The notes beneath the pieces are model-generated. The model saw nothing but the letters and a program-made list of their open reading frames with translations, searched no databases and had not been told where the DNA came from. The position numbers and the translations under genes were made by a program. 64,000 nt of DNA from Ramlibacter albus (lineage in GTDB: Bacteria > Pseudomonadota > Gammaproteobacteria > Burkholderiales > Burkholderiaceae_C), in NCBI RefSeq assembly GCF_014297445.1, contig NZ_JACORU010000001.1, forward strand, positions 992,001 to 1,056,000. Direction: 5' to 3'. Shown piece after piece: positions 11,354 to 20,200 of the stretch. Every line of letters starts with the position of its first letter. Position 1 is the first letter of the stretch.

Positions 11354-12916
11354 TCAGGCGGCCGTGCCCGCCAGATGCCCGAGCGTGAACGCTTCCTCGA
11401 ACACGGAGTAGCCGCTGTAGTCAGCATGCGCGAACGAAAGCCGCGCGGTGCGCGGTGGCGCGCCGGCGCGCGCGAAGCTTCCAGGCGTGGGAATCGCCAT
11501 CGCGTGACCATAGCGCGCCACCTCCACGTGCGTGAGCTTGCGTGGCAGGTCGGGATGGATCGGCGTGAGCTCCGCCAGCGCCGCGTCGCGCCACGCTGTC
11601 CACGGTTGCCGCAGCACGTCGGCGCGAGCCGCTTCGCCGGGCGCGTGGTACCAGCTCAGGACGGTCGCGCCACGCACCGGGTTCAGCGCCTGGTGAGTGG
11701 CATCGACATAACCCAGGCTCGTGCCGCCATGCACGACGTTGTCCCACGCCGGCGGTGCGCCCCCGCGATCCGCGAGCGGCGCATCGAGGTGTAGGTTGGC
11801 CACGACCCAAGGCGCGTAGCCCGTGGCGGCCGCATGGGCGCGCAGGAACGCAGGTGCGTTCTCGACGACGCGCGCGGCGACGAACACAGGCAGCGCGACC
11901 ACGCAGTGCGCGGCCTGCCAGCGCTCGACCGATTGCGTGCGCGCGTCATACACGTCGACTTCCACGCCGTGCGTTTGCGCCGCAACGCGCGCGACCAGTT
12001 GCCCACCGCGAAAGCGGTCACCCAGCGGCCGCGCCAGCGCACGCGTGAGCCAGCCGTTGCCCTCGCCCCAGGTGAGCGGCGCATCCGGCTCGCCCTCCGC
12101 GGTGCCGGGCGCATGGAAGCCGTGTCGCGCCGCGAAGTAGTGGATGCCGGCCCATGCTGAAACGGTCGCGATGCCCGCGCCGTAGTCGTCGCGGCAGCAG
12201 TAGTCGAGGTACCAGCGCAGCAGCGGGTCGTTAAAACCCTGCGCGTCCAGCCACGCGGCGAAGGTGACTGCGTCGAGCGATGCGTGCACGGCGGATGGCC
12301 TGCCGCGCACCAGCGGGATCGTGAAGCGCGCCTCCTGCGAGAGCCGCTCCACGAGCTGCGCGAACTTGCGGTACTGCATCAGCGCGCCGGGCCCGGCGCC
12401 GTGCACGGGCAGCAGGCCGTCGCGCCACTCGCCATCGTGGTACAGGCGCTCCTGCGGCGAGTGGCACAGGTGGCGCTCGTCATAAGTCCACCGGCCCGCT
12501 ACGCGCCTGCGCAGGCCCAGCTCCTCCAGCAGGGCCTGCACCTCGCGCGCCTCGTCGCCCGGCACCGGCAGGTAGTGCGCACCGAGCGGGCAGGCGATGC
12601 CCTTCACCTCGCCCGCACGGCTGTTGCCGCCGGCCTGCGATTCGGCGTCGAGCACCACGAAGTCCTCGATGCCGCGCATTCGCAATGCGCGCGCGGCAGC
12701 GAGACCCGCGACGCCGGCGCCAGCCACCACGACTTGCGTGCGGCGGCTCGTGCGCGGGGCGGCCCACTCGCGCTTGTCGCGCAGCATGTGGCCGAGGTCC
12801 GCATTCGCGCCGGCGAAGCCCCCCGTGACGCGCGAAGCGTCCTCGCAACCGGCGAGGGCTGCGGCAGTGGCGGCCAGCAGGGTGCGTCGCCGGATCAGGG
12901 ATGGACCTTGCCCCAT
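11354..12916 (-). CDS. FAD-dependent amine oxidase-like protein, probable Tat lipoprotein
   Basis: Flavin amine oxidoreductase-like protein of 520 residues. The dinucleotide-binding motif VVVAGAGVAGLAAARAL follows a short N-terminal region, with VVLDAESQAGGNSR after it, and there is an amine-oxidase-type C-terminus (SFAHADYSGYSVFEEAF). The N-terminus LIRRRTLLAATAAALAGC looks like a twin-arginine signal with a lipobox (LAGC), so a periplasmic or membrane-anchored enzyme is predicted. ATG 12916 is the start; it overlaps the spermidine synthase-like gene by 22 nt. As last gene of the SPFH-DUF4178-DUF350-synthase operon, a polyamine or polyamine conjugate is a reasonable substrate, but this is inference. 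Confidence 0.8.
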   Translation of the reverse strand: MGQGPSLIRRRTLLAATAAALAGCEDASRVTGGFAGANADLGHMLRDKREWAAPRTSRRTQVVVAGAGVAGLAAARALRMRGIEDFVVLDAESQAGGNSRAGEVKGIACPLGAHYLPVPGDEAREVQALLEELGLRRRVAGRWTYDERHLCHSPQERLYHDGEWRDGLLPVHGAGPGALMQYRKFAQLVERLSQEARFTIPLVRGRPSAVHASLDAVTFAAWLDAQGFNDPLLRWYLDYCCRDDYGAGIATVSAWAGIHYFAARHGFHAPGTAEGEPDAPLTWGEGNGWLTRALARPLGDRFRGGQLVARVAAQTHGVEVDVYDARTQSVERWQAAHCVVALPVFVAARVVENAPAFLRAHAAATGYAPWVVANLHLDAPLADRGGAPPAWDNVVHGGTSLGYVDATHQALNPVRGATVLSWYHAPGEAARADVLRQPWTAWRDAALAELTPIHPDLPRKLTHVEVARYGHAMAIPTPGSFARAGAPPRTARLSFAHADYSGYSVFEEAFTLGHLAGTAA

Positions 12917-14436
12917 TCGCGCTCGTAGGTCGTCACCAGCACCTGGTTGGACAACCGGTTGACCTCGGCCGGCACGCGCGCCATGTCGCGCGGGAACTCG
13001 AACATGTTGCCGAGCGTGGTGTCGTCGAGGAAACGCAGCCCCTGCGGCAAGCTGCTCGCCACGCGGAAGGGCCGGCGGCTCGCGACGACGAAGCCCCATT
13101 CGCCGAAGCTCGGCACGTGCGCGTGGTACGGCGTCGCGGTGAGCCCGACCGATTCGATGGTGGACACCACCGTCCAGAAACTCTGCCGCGCGATCAGCGG
13201 CGACGTCGTCTGGATCACCGCATAACCGCTCGCTGCGAGGCGCTGGTCGAGCAGCGCATAGAACGAGTTGGTGTACAGCTTGCCGATCGAGAAGTTCGTC
13301 GGGTCGGGGAAGTCGACCACGATGGCATCGAACACGTCCTTCGTCTCCTCGAGCCACTTGAACGCGTCGGCGTTCACGATCTTCAGTTTGGGCGACGACA
13401 GCGCGCCGCCATTGAGCTGCGCGAGCGCCGGATGCGACGAGAACAACCGCGTCATGTGCGGGTCGAGCTCCACAAGTGTGACGCTCTCGACGCCGGGATA
13501 TCGCAACACCTCACGCACCGCCATGCCGTCGCCGCCGCCCAGCACGGCGACCTTGCGCGGCGCACCGTGCGCGGCGAGCACCGGGTGCACCAGCGCCTCG
13601 TGGTAGCGATACTCGTCGGACTGCGCGAACTGCAGGTTGCCGTTGAGGAAGAGCCGGATGCCGCCGCGGCCCTGCGTCACCACGATCCGCTGCCACGACG
13701 ACGACTCGGCCAGCAGGACCTGGTCCTGGTAGAAGCGGTCTTCCGCAAAGGTGGTGATGTGCTGCGCCCCCGCGAAAGCCGCACCCAGCACGGCGAGCGT
13801 CGCGAGGCACGCCACGAGGTGCGCGCGCACGCGGCGCAGCTCGTGGCGGAACAGCCAAAGCGCCCACAGCGCCACGCACGCATTCATCCACCCGAACAGC
13901 AGGCCCGTGCGGATCAACCCGAGCTGCGGCACGAGCACCAGCGGGAATGCGATCGAGACCGCGAGTGCGCCGAGGTAGTCGAACGTGAGCACCTGCGCCA
14001 CCAGCTCGCGCAATTGCACGTTGCGCTTGAGGATGCGCATCACCAGCGGGATCTCCAGCCCCACGAGCATGCCGACCAGCAGCACCAGTCCATAAAGCAA
14101 CGGCCGGAAAGCGACAGGCTGCCACGCATTCGCCACGAACAGCATCGTGGGCAGCAGCCCCCCGACCAGTGCCACCATCAGCTCGATGCGCAGGAAGTGC
14201 GCGGGCAACTGCCGCTCGAAGAACTTCGACAGCCACGAACCCACGCCCATTGCGAACAGGTAGGTGCCGATGACGGTGGAGAACTGCAGCACCGAGTCGC
14301 CCAGCAGATACGAGGCGAGCGCACCCGCCGCGAGCTCGTAGACGAGCCCGCACGCCGCGACGACGAAGACCGACGCGAGCAGCGCGACTTCGAGCGGGCG
14401 GGGCTTCGCCGCCGCCCCGGCCACGTCGGTGTTCAC
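12895..14436 (-). CDS. Membrane-anchored spermidine synthase-like aminopropyltransferase
   Basis: Protein of 513 residues with an N-terminal block of about six to seven membrane helices (residues roughly 15-220) and a C-terminal spermidine synthase fold. The AdoMet-type site is VAVLGGGDGMAVREVLRYP, with the acidic VELDP and the catalytic-region VVDFPDPTN. Soluble SpeE is about 290 residues; this longer membrane form is a known subfamily of uncertain product. GTG 14436 overlaps the DUF350 stop as GTGA. Aminopropyl donor could come from the AdoMet decarboxylase encoded at 8161. Whether it makes spermidine or modifies another amine is not visible. Confidence 0.85.
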   Translation of the reverse strand: MNTDVAGAAAKPRPLEVALLASVFVVAACGLVYELAAGALASYLLGDSVLQFSTVIGTYLFAMGVGSWLSKFFERQLPAHFLRIELMVALVGGLLPTMLFVANAWQPVAFRPLLYGLVLLVGMLVGLEIPLVMRILKRNVQLRELVAQVLTFDYLGALAVSIAFPLVLVPQLGLIRTGLLFGWMNACVALWALWLFRHELRRVRAHLVACLATLAVLGAAFAGAQHITTFAEDRFYQDQVLLAESSSWQRIVVTQGRGGIRLFLNGNLQFAQSDEYRYHEALVHPVLAAHGAPRKVAVLGGGDGMAVREVLRYPGVESVTLVELDPHMTRLFSSHPALAQLNGGALSSPKLKIVNADAFKWLEETKDVFDAIVVDFPDPTNFSIGKLYTNSFYALLDQRLAASGYAVIQTTSPLIARQSFWTVVSTIESVGLTATPYHAHVPSFGEWGFVVASRRPFRVASSLPQGLRFLDDTTLGNMFEFPRDMARVPAEVNRLSNQVLVTTYEREWGKVHP

Positions 14437-14654
14437 CCGTGCACGGCGGCCGCCACGATCACCGAAACGCCGAGCGCCATCGCGCCAACGACGATGGCGA
14501 GCGCGACGTTCTGCTTCTCGACGATCTCGCCCCACAGGTCGTAGGGCGTGATCTTGTCGATGATGACGAAGCTCACCCAGAACACGATCACGCCGATCAG
14601 CGCGAACAGGATGGAGCCGAAGAAGGCTGCCGGTTTCAACCACTCAAGTCCCAT
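14433..14654 (-). CDS. DUF350 family small membrane protein (YjfL-like)
   Basis: Seventy-three-residue hydrophobic protein with two membrane helices (about 11-32 and 48-70) separated by DKITPYDLWGEIVEKQN. This matches one DUF350 repeat; E. coli YjfL has the same family in a glutathionylspermidine-related operon. Function unknown. It starts 9 nt after the DUF4178 gene and overlaps the next gene by 4 nt, so its expression is tied to both. Confidence 0.78.
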   Translation of the reverse strand: MGLEWLKPAAFFGSILFALIGVIVFWVSFVIIDKITPYDLWGEIVEKQNVALAIVVGAMALGVSVIVAAAVHG

Positions 14655-14663
14655 GTCGCTCTC

Positions 14664-16154
14664 CTATTTGTGGCCGCCGCCACTTGAGTAACCACCGAAA
14701 GAACCACCAGAACTGCGGGAGCTGCCGCTGCCCGAACTCGTCGTCCCGTCCTCGCACGCCTTCAACAGCGCCAGCAGGATGATGATGATGAAGATGATCA
14801 GGAAGATGGTGAGGCACCCGCACCCCATCCCCGCGCCTTTCGCCGCCGTCGGCCCGGCGTCGCCACGCTTGAACTGGTCCTTCTTGCCTTCCAGCCCGAA
14901 CGCCTTCGCCACCGACTCCGCCTGGATCTGGCTGCCGAGCGACCACGTGCGTTCGCGCTGCGTCTCCTCCATCGAGAGCACGGAAGTGCCCTTCTCGAAG
15001 TCGCGGTTGAAGGTGCGCTGGCCGCGCTCGACGGGCCAGTAGAACTCGCCGGCGACGTAGTTGGTCATCGCCTTGTAGCTGTACTTGAGCTTGTAGCCCG
15101 CGCCCAGGTACACGGCCGACTGGCCGTTGGGCGAGAGCGATGGCGCGCCCGTGGTCGGCTTGACGACGCTCCAGCCCTCGGTGGAATCCACGAGAAAGAT
15201 GAACCCGCGCTTGGGCTCGTAAAGCAGGTATTCGTCCCAGCCGAACTGCTCGTCGTCGTCGTCCGGCTCCCAGCCCATGCGGTGCTGGTAGCCGACCACC
15301 TTCCACTTCGCGCCCTGCAGCGTGCCGGTGCTGCCCAGCGGGATGAGCGGCTCCACCGGCTCGTCCTGCAGCGCATGGCGCAGCTCGCCGCCGATGCCGG
15401 TGTCGACGTTGATCAGCGCGTTGCAGGCGCGGCAGGTGAGGCTCTTCGTGGTCGCCAGCTGCTGCTCGACCGGCGCGCCGCAGTTCGGGCAGGAGAACTG
15501 GCGCGCCTTGTACTCGCTCGCCACCTCGTCGCGCAGGCCCTTGAGCTCCAGCTCGTCGAGCAGGATGGAGCGCCCGCTCGCCGCGACGACGGGCCGCGCG
15601 CCGTAGTCGAGCGACAGCACCTCGCCGTCGCTGCTGCGCAGCTCCACCATCGCGAAGGGCTGGTTGAGCGGCGGCAGCTTGGGCAGCTCGCCCTGCGCCG
15701 AGACCAGCGCGACCTGTTCGTTGGACGAGACGTCGAAGCTCTTGCCGTCGATGGCGGTCGTCGCACCGACGCGCAAGGTTTCGGGCGGCGGCAGCTCGCG
15801 CTCGATCTCGGCCGGCAGCGCGAGCACGTAGGCGCCGTTGTCCTCCGACAGGAAGGCGGTGGCGCCGTCGTCGAACAGCAGGTACCACTCGGTCCAGGGC
15901 CCGTCGGGGCTGCGGTACTGCAGGCGGCCGACGACCGTGAACGCGCGGGCGCGCCAGCGCCCCGTAGCCATGAGCTGCAGCGGGCTGTGGTCGTCGAAGA
16001 CCTCCGCCATCTTGCCGATGCGCGACAGCGTCTCGCCGTCGCGCACGACGGTGCTCTGGCAATAGCTGCAGACCGCGTAGGCGGACTGGGCGCTTCGAAA
16101 CTCCACCGGCGCCCCGCAGCCCGGGCAGGCTGCGCGGTAGGCGCGCTCGCTCAA
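14664..16154 (-). CDS. DUF4178 domain protein with zinc ribbons and a C-terminal membrane helix
   Basis: Protein of 496 residues. The N-terminus has a zinc-ribbon pattern CPGCGAP...CSYCQS (about residues 10-35), and a second ribbon CPNCGAP...CRACN lies near residues 220-245. Between and after are two DUF4178-like beta-rich modules (WTEWYLLFDDG and FGWDEYLLYEPKRGFIFL). The C-terminus has a membrane helix (CGCLTIFLIIFIIIILLALL) followed by a Ser/Gly-rich tail. Biochemical function unknown; the architecture suggests a membrane-attached scaffold. Its ATG overlaps the SPFH stop as ATGA. Confidence 0.8.
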   Translation of the reverse strand: MSERAYRAACPGCGAPVEFRSAQSAYAVCSYCQSTVVRDGETLSRIGKMAEVFDDHSPLQLMATGRWRARAFTVVGRLQYRSPDGPWTEWYLLFDDGATAFLSEDNGAYVLALPAEIERELPPPETLRVGATTAIDGKSFDVSSNEQVALVSAQGELPKLPPLNQPFAMVELRSSDGEVLSLDYGARPVVAASGRSILLDELELKGLRDEVASEYKARQFSCPNCGAPVEQQLATTKSLTCRACNALINVDTGIGGELRHALQDEPVEPLIPLGSTGTLQGAKWKVVGYQHRMGWEPDDDDEQFGWDEYLLYEPKRGFIFLVDSTEGWSVVKPTTGAPSLSPNGQSAVYLGAGYKLKYSYKAMTNYVAGEFYWPVERGQRTFNRDFEKGTSVLSMEETQRERTWSLGSQIQAESVAKAFGLEGKKDQFKRGDAGPTAAKGAGMGCGCLTIFLIIFIIIILLALLKACEDGTTSSGSGSSRSSGGSFGGYSSGGGHK

Positions 16155-17200
16155 GTGAGTTTCTTGAGGAGTTCAGCCTTCTTGGCGTCGAACTCTTCCT
16201 GCGTGAGGATTCCCTTGGCCTTGAGGTCGCCCAGTTTTTCGAGCGTGGCCATCACGTCGTCCGGCTTCACCGTGGCGGCGGCCGCGGCCGCTGCCGCCGC
16301 GGCGTTCTGCGCCGCACCGGATTGCAGGCCCTGCTGCAGGTTCTGCGCGAGCACCTGGCCGAGCGCGACGCCCGCGCCCAGCCCCATCGCATCGCCCGCG
16401 ATGCTGCCGCCGCCGGAGCCGGCGGCCTTCGCCATCTCGGGGATCGCCTGCGCCGTCTGGTACTGCATGAACTTGCCCATGTCGTTGCCGACCATGCCCA
16501 TGCCGATGCGCTGGTCCAGCAGCTTCTGCAGCTCCTCGGGCAGCGACAGGTTCTGCACCGTGATGCCGTCCAGCTTGAGGCCGCTCGTGGCGAACACCGG
16601 GTCGAGCTCGGTGAAGAGCGCCTTGGCGAACTCCATCTGGTTGGCCGCGAGGTCCAGGAAGGGGATGCCGCTTTGCGCGATGGCGTCCGAGATGTGCTGC
16701 AGGATGGTCCCGCGCAGCTGGCCGTCGAGCTGGCTCACGGAGTAAGCCGGCGTCGTGCCCGAGATGTTCTGGTAGAACAGCTTCGGGTCGGCGATGTGGA
16801 AGTTGTAGTTGCCGAACGCGCGCAGCCGCACCGCGCCGAAGTCCTTGTCGCGGATCGTTATCGGCTGCGGCGTGCCCCACCGCTGGTCCAGCTGCTGGCG
16901 CGTGCTGAAGAAATAGACATCGCTCTTGAAGGGCGACTCGAACAGCTTGTCCCAGTTCTTCAGGTAGGTGAGGACGGGTATCGTCTGCGTGGTGAGCTTG
17001 TACATGCCCGGCCCGAAGACGTCGGCGATCTTGCCCTCGTTGACGAACACCGCCATCTGCGAGTCGCGCACGGTGAGCGACGCGCCGTACTGGATCTCCA
17101 TGTCCGCCATCGGGAAGCGCCAGGCGAGCGTGCCGTCGCCGGACTCCGTCCACTGGATGATGTCGATGAACTGTTTCTTGATGAAGTCCATCAGGGCCAT
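16151..17200 (-). CDS. SPFH domain protein with C-terminal SHOCT module
   Basis: Protein of 349 residues similar to the so-called virion core/YdjI-type SPFH proteins. The SPFH-like core spans about residues 20-240 (DSQMAVFVNEGKIADVFGPG is typical), then an Ala/Gly-rich linker (about 265-315) and a SHOCT-like end (LEKLGDLKAKGILTQEEFD). SHOCT modules mediate oligomerisation. ATG 17200 is preferred over TTG 17218 because AGGAG precedes it. It is the first gene of the five-gene coupled operon and probably organises membrane-associated assemblies. Confidence 0.83.
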   Translation of the reverse strand: MALMDFIKKQFIDIIQWTESGDGTLAWRFPMADMEIQYGASLTVRDSQMAVFVNEGKIADVFGPGMYKLTTQTIPVLTYLKNWDKLFESPFKSDVYFFSTRQQLDQRWGTPQPITIRDKDFGAVRLRAFGNYNFHIADPKLFYQNISGTTPAYSVSQLDGQLRGTILQHISDAIAQSGIPFLDLAANQMEFAKALFTELDPVFATSGLKLDGITVQNLSLPEELQKLLDQRIGMGMVGNDMGKFMQYQTAQAIPEMAKAAGSGGGSIAGDAMGLGAGVALGQVLAQNLQQGLQSGAAQNAAAAAAAAAATVKPDDVMATLEKLGDLKAKGILTQEEFDAKKAELLKKLT

Positions 17201-17257
17201 GTCCGCTCCTCTCGCCAAGGTTCACGCGCCACGGCGGCGCGCGAACCATCATATCCA

Positions 17258-20200
17258 CTAGACGAGGTTGCGCAATTCGCGCAGTGCAACGGAAAGCATC
17301 GCGAGGTCGCCGCCGGTCTCCGACGTCTCGGCGAGCAGCCGCTGCGCGCGCTCCAGCGCCTGGCGGTTGTCGTGCTCCCAGCCGTCGAGGATGGTGGCCG
17401 AGTCGCCCTCGTGGTGGCTCACCGCCTCCAGCGCGATGGAGCGCTGCAGGTCGGCGAGGTCGTCGCCCAGCGCCAGCTTGGCCAGGCCCTGCCAGTAGCT
17501 TTCGGCGGGGAGCACCTCGATCTGGCCGCGCAGGCGGTTCAGGCCCAGGCGCTGGCCGACGCCGGCATGCACCGCCGCCACTTCCTGCAAGGGGCGCTTG
17601 GTCGTGTCGGAGATCTCGGCGATGTCGAGCGCATCGAACACGCCGGCCGCCGCGTCCACATGCAACGCAAGTGCCTGCGGCACGCCGGCCTGGATCCACG
17701 CCGCGGCGCGCGGGGAGATACCCGACTGCGTCTCCAGCCGCTCGCGCAGCGCCTGCACGGCGGGCGTGAAGCGCTTGACCTGCTGCTCGGTCGGTTCGTA
17801 GAGGCGGCGCGAGCGCAGGAACCACGTCGTGGCGCGCGCGATCAGGCCGCGCAGCTCGATCACCATCTCCGCCTGCACAGCGTCGGGCACGACGTTGTCC
17901 AGCGCCTCGATCTCCTGCCAGGTCTTCACGAAGCCGAACACCTCGCGCGTCGCGAGGTAAGCCCGGACGATCTGCGGCGCGGTGGTGCCCGTGATCTCGG
18001 AGAGCCGGTGCACGAAGGTCGGCCCCACGCGGTTGATCATGCTGTTGAGCACGTGCGTCGCGATGATCTCGCGCTTGAGCGGGTGGCGCGGGATGTACGC
18101 CGCGAACTTTTCCTTCAGCACCCGCGGGAAGTAGCGCTCCAGCGCGGTCGCGACCCACGGGTCCTCGACGAGGTCGGACGCGATCAGCTCGTCGTTCAGC
18201 CACATCTTGCTGTACGCGAGCAGCACCGCCTGCTCCGGCGCGGTGAGGCCCTGGCCGCGCGCCTTGCGCTCGGCGATCTCGTCCTCGGTCGGCAGGTACT
18301 CGATGGCGCGGTGCAGCTCGCCCTTCTTCTCCAGGAACCGCATGAAGCGCGCCTGCTCGTCCAGCTGCTTCACCGCGAGCCGTTTGCCGATCGACAGCGC
18401 CTGCGTCTGGAAGTAGTTGTCGCGCAGCACCAGCGCCGCCACCTCGTCGGTCATCTGCGGCAGCAGCGCGTTGCGCTGCTTCTCGGTCATCTCGCCGTCG
18501 CCCACCGCGATGCCCAGCAGGATCTTGATGTTGACCTCGTGGTCGGAGGTGTCCACGCCCGCGGAGTTGTCGATGGCGTCGGTGTTCAGGCGCACGCCGG
18601 CCTGCGCGGCCTCGATGCGCCCGCGTTGGGTGAGGCCCAGGTTGCCGCCTTCGGCCACCACCTTCACCCGCAGGTCCTTGCCGTCGATGCGCACGCCGTC
18701 GTTCGCGCGGTCGCCCACTTCGGCGTGCGATTCGGTCGAAGCCTTCACATAAGTGCCGATGCCGCCGTTGTAGAGCAGGTCCACCGGCGCCTTCAGGATC
18801 GCGGTGACGAGCTCCGACGGCGTGAGGCTCTCCGCCGTGATCCCGAGCGCGCTGCGCGCCTGCGGCGACAGCGGCACGGATTTCTCCGAGCGCGCCCACA
18901 CGCCGCCGCCGGCAGAGATGAGCTGCGTGTCGTAGTCGGCCCAGGACGAGCGCGGCAGCTTGAACAGGCGCTCGCGTTCGGCGAACGAGCTCGCCGCTTC
19001 CGGCGTGGGGTCGATGAAGATGTGGCGATGGTCGAACGCCGCCACGAGCCGGATGTGCTTCGACAGCAGCATGCCGTTGCCGAAGACGTCGCCCGACATG
19101 TCGCCGACACCGACGACAGTGAAGTCGGTCGTCTGCGTGTCGACACCCATCTCGCGGAAGTGGCGCTTGACGCTTTCCCACGCGCCGCGCGCCGTGATGC
19201 CCATCGCCTTGTGGTCGTAGCCGACGCTGCCGCCGGAGGCGAAGGCGTCGCCCAGCCAGTGGCCGTATTCCGCGCTCACCTGGTTGGCGAAGTCGGAGAA
19301 GGTGGCCGTGCCCTTGTCGGCGGCGACGACGAGGTACGGGTCGTCGCCATCCGCACGCACCACGTGCGGCGGCGGCACGGCCTTGCCGCCGATGAGGTTG
19401 TCGGTCAGGTCCAGCAGGCCGCGCAGGTAGTCCTGGTAGCAGGCGATGCCTTCCTTCATCCACGCATCGCGGTCCGAAGGCGGCGGCGCCTTCTTCAGCA
19501 CGAAGCCGCCCTTGGAGCCGACGGGCACGATGACGGTGTTCTTCACCATCTGCGCCTTCACCAGGCCCAGCACCTCGGTGCGGAAGTCGTCCGGCCGATC
19601 CGACCATCGCAGCCCCCCGCGAGCGACCTTGCCGCCGCGCAAATGGATGCCTTCGAAGCGCGGCGAGTAGACGAAGATTTCGTAGAGCGGCCTGGGCTGC
19701 GGCAGCCCCGGCACGCTGGCCGAGTCGAACTTCATCGACAGGAAGCTGCGGCGCGGGCCCGCGGCGCCGGAATGGCCCGTGCCCGTGCGCCAGTAGTTCG
19801 TGCGCAGCGTCGCCTGCACCAGCGCCAGCATCTGGCGCAGCACGCGGTCCTCGGAGAGGTTGCTCACCTTCTCCAGCGCCTTCTCGATGGCGTTGACCTG
19901 CGCCTGTGCGCCGGCTTCGTCGTGCGCCTTCGGGTCGAAGCGCAGCTTGAACAGCAGCACCAGCATGCGCGCGATGCGCGGATGCGCCGCCAGCGTCGCC
20001 GCGATGGTGGCCTGCGACTGCGCGAAGCCGATCTGCTTGAGGTACTTGGTGTACGCGCGCAGCACCACGATCTCTTCGGCCGCAAGCCCCGCCAGCAGCA
20101 CGAGGCGGTTGAAGCTGTCGCTTTCCACTTCGCCGCGGAAGACGCGCGCAAAAGCGTCCTCGAACAAACGCGCCAGCGTCTCCGGCTCGATTTCGGCCGC

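Noticed and set aside
12895-14643. Longer version of the spermidine synthase-like protein starting at 14643
   Set aside because: The extra 69 residues are the out-of-frame shadow of the DUF350 gene; GTG 14436 overlaps the DUF350 stop and starts the conserved part.
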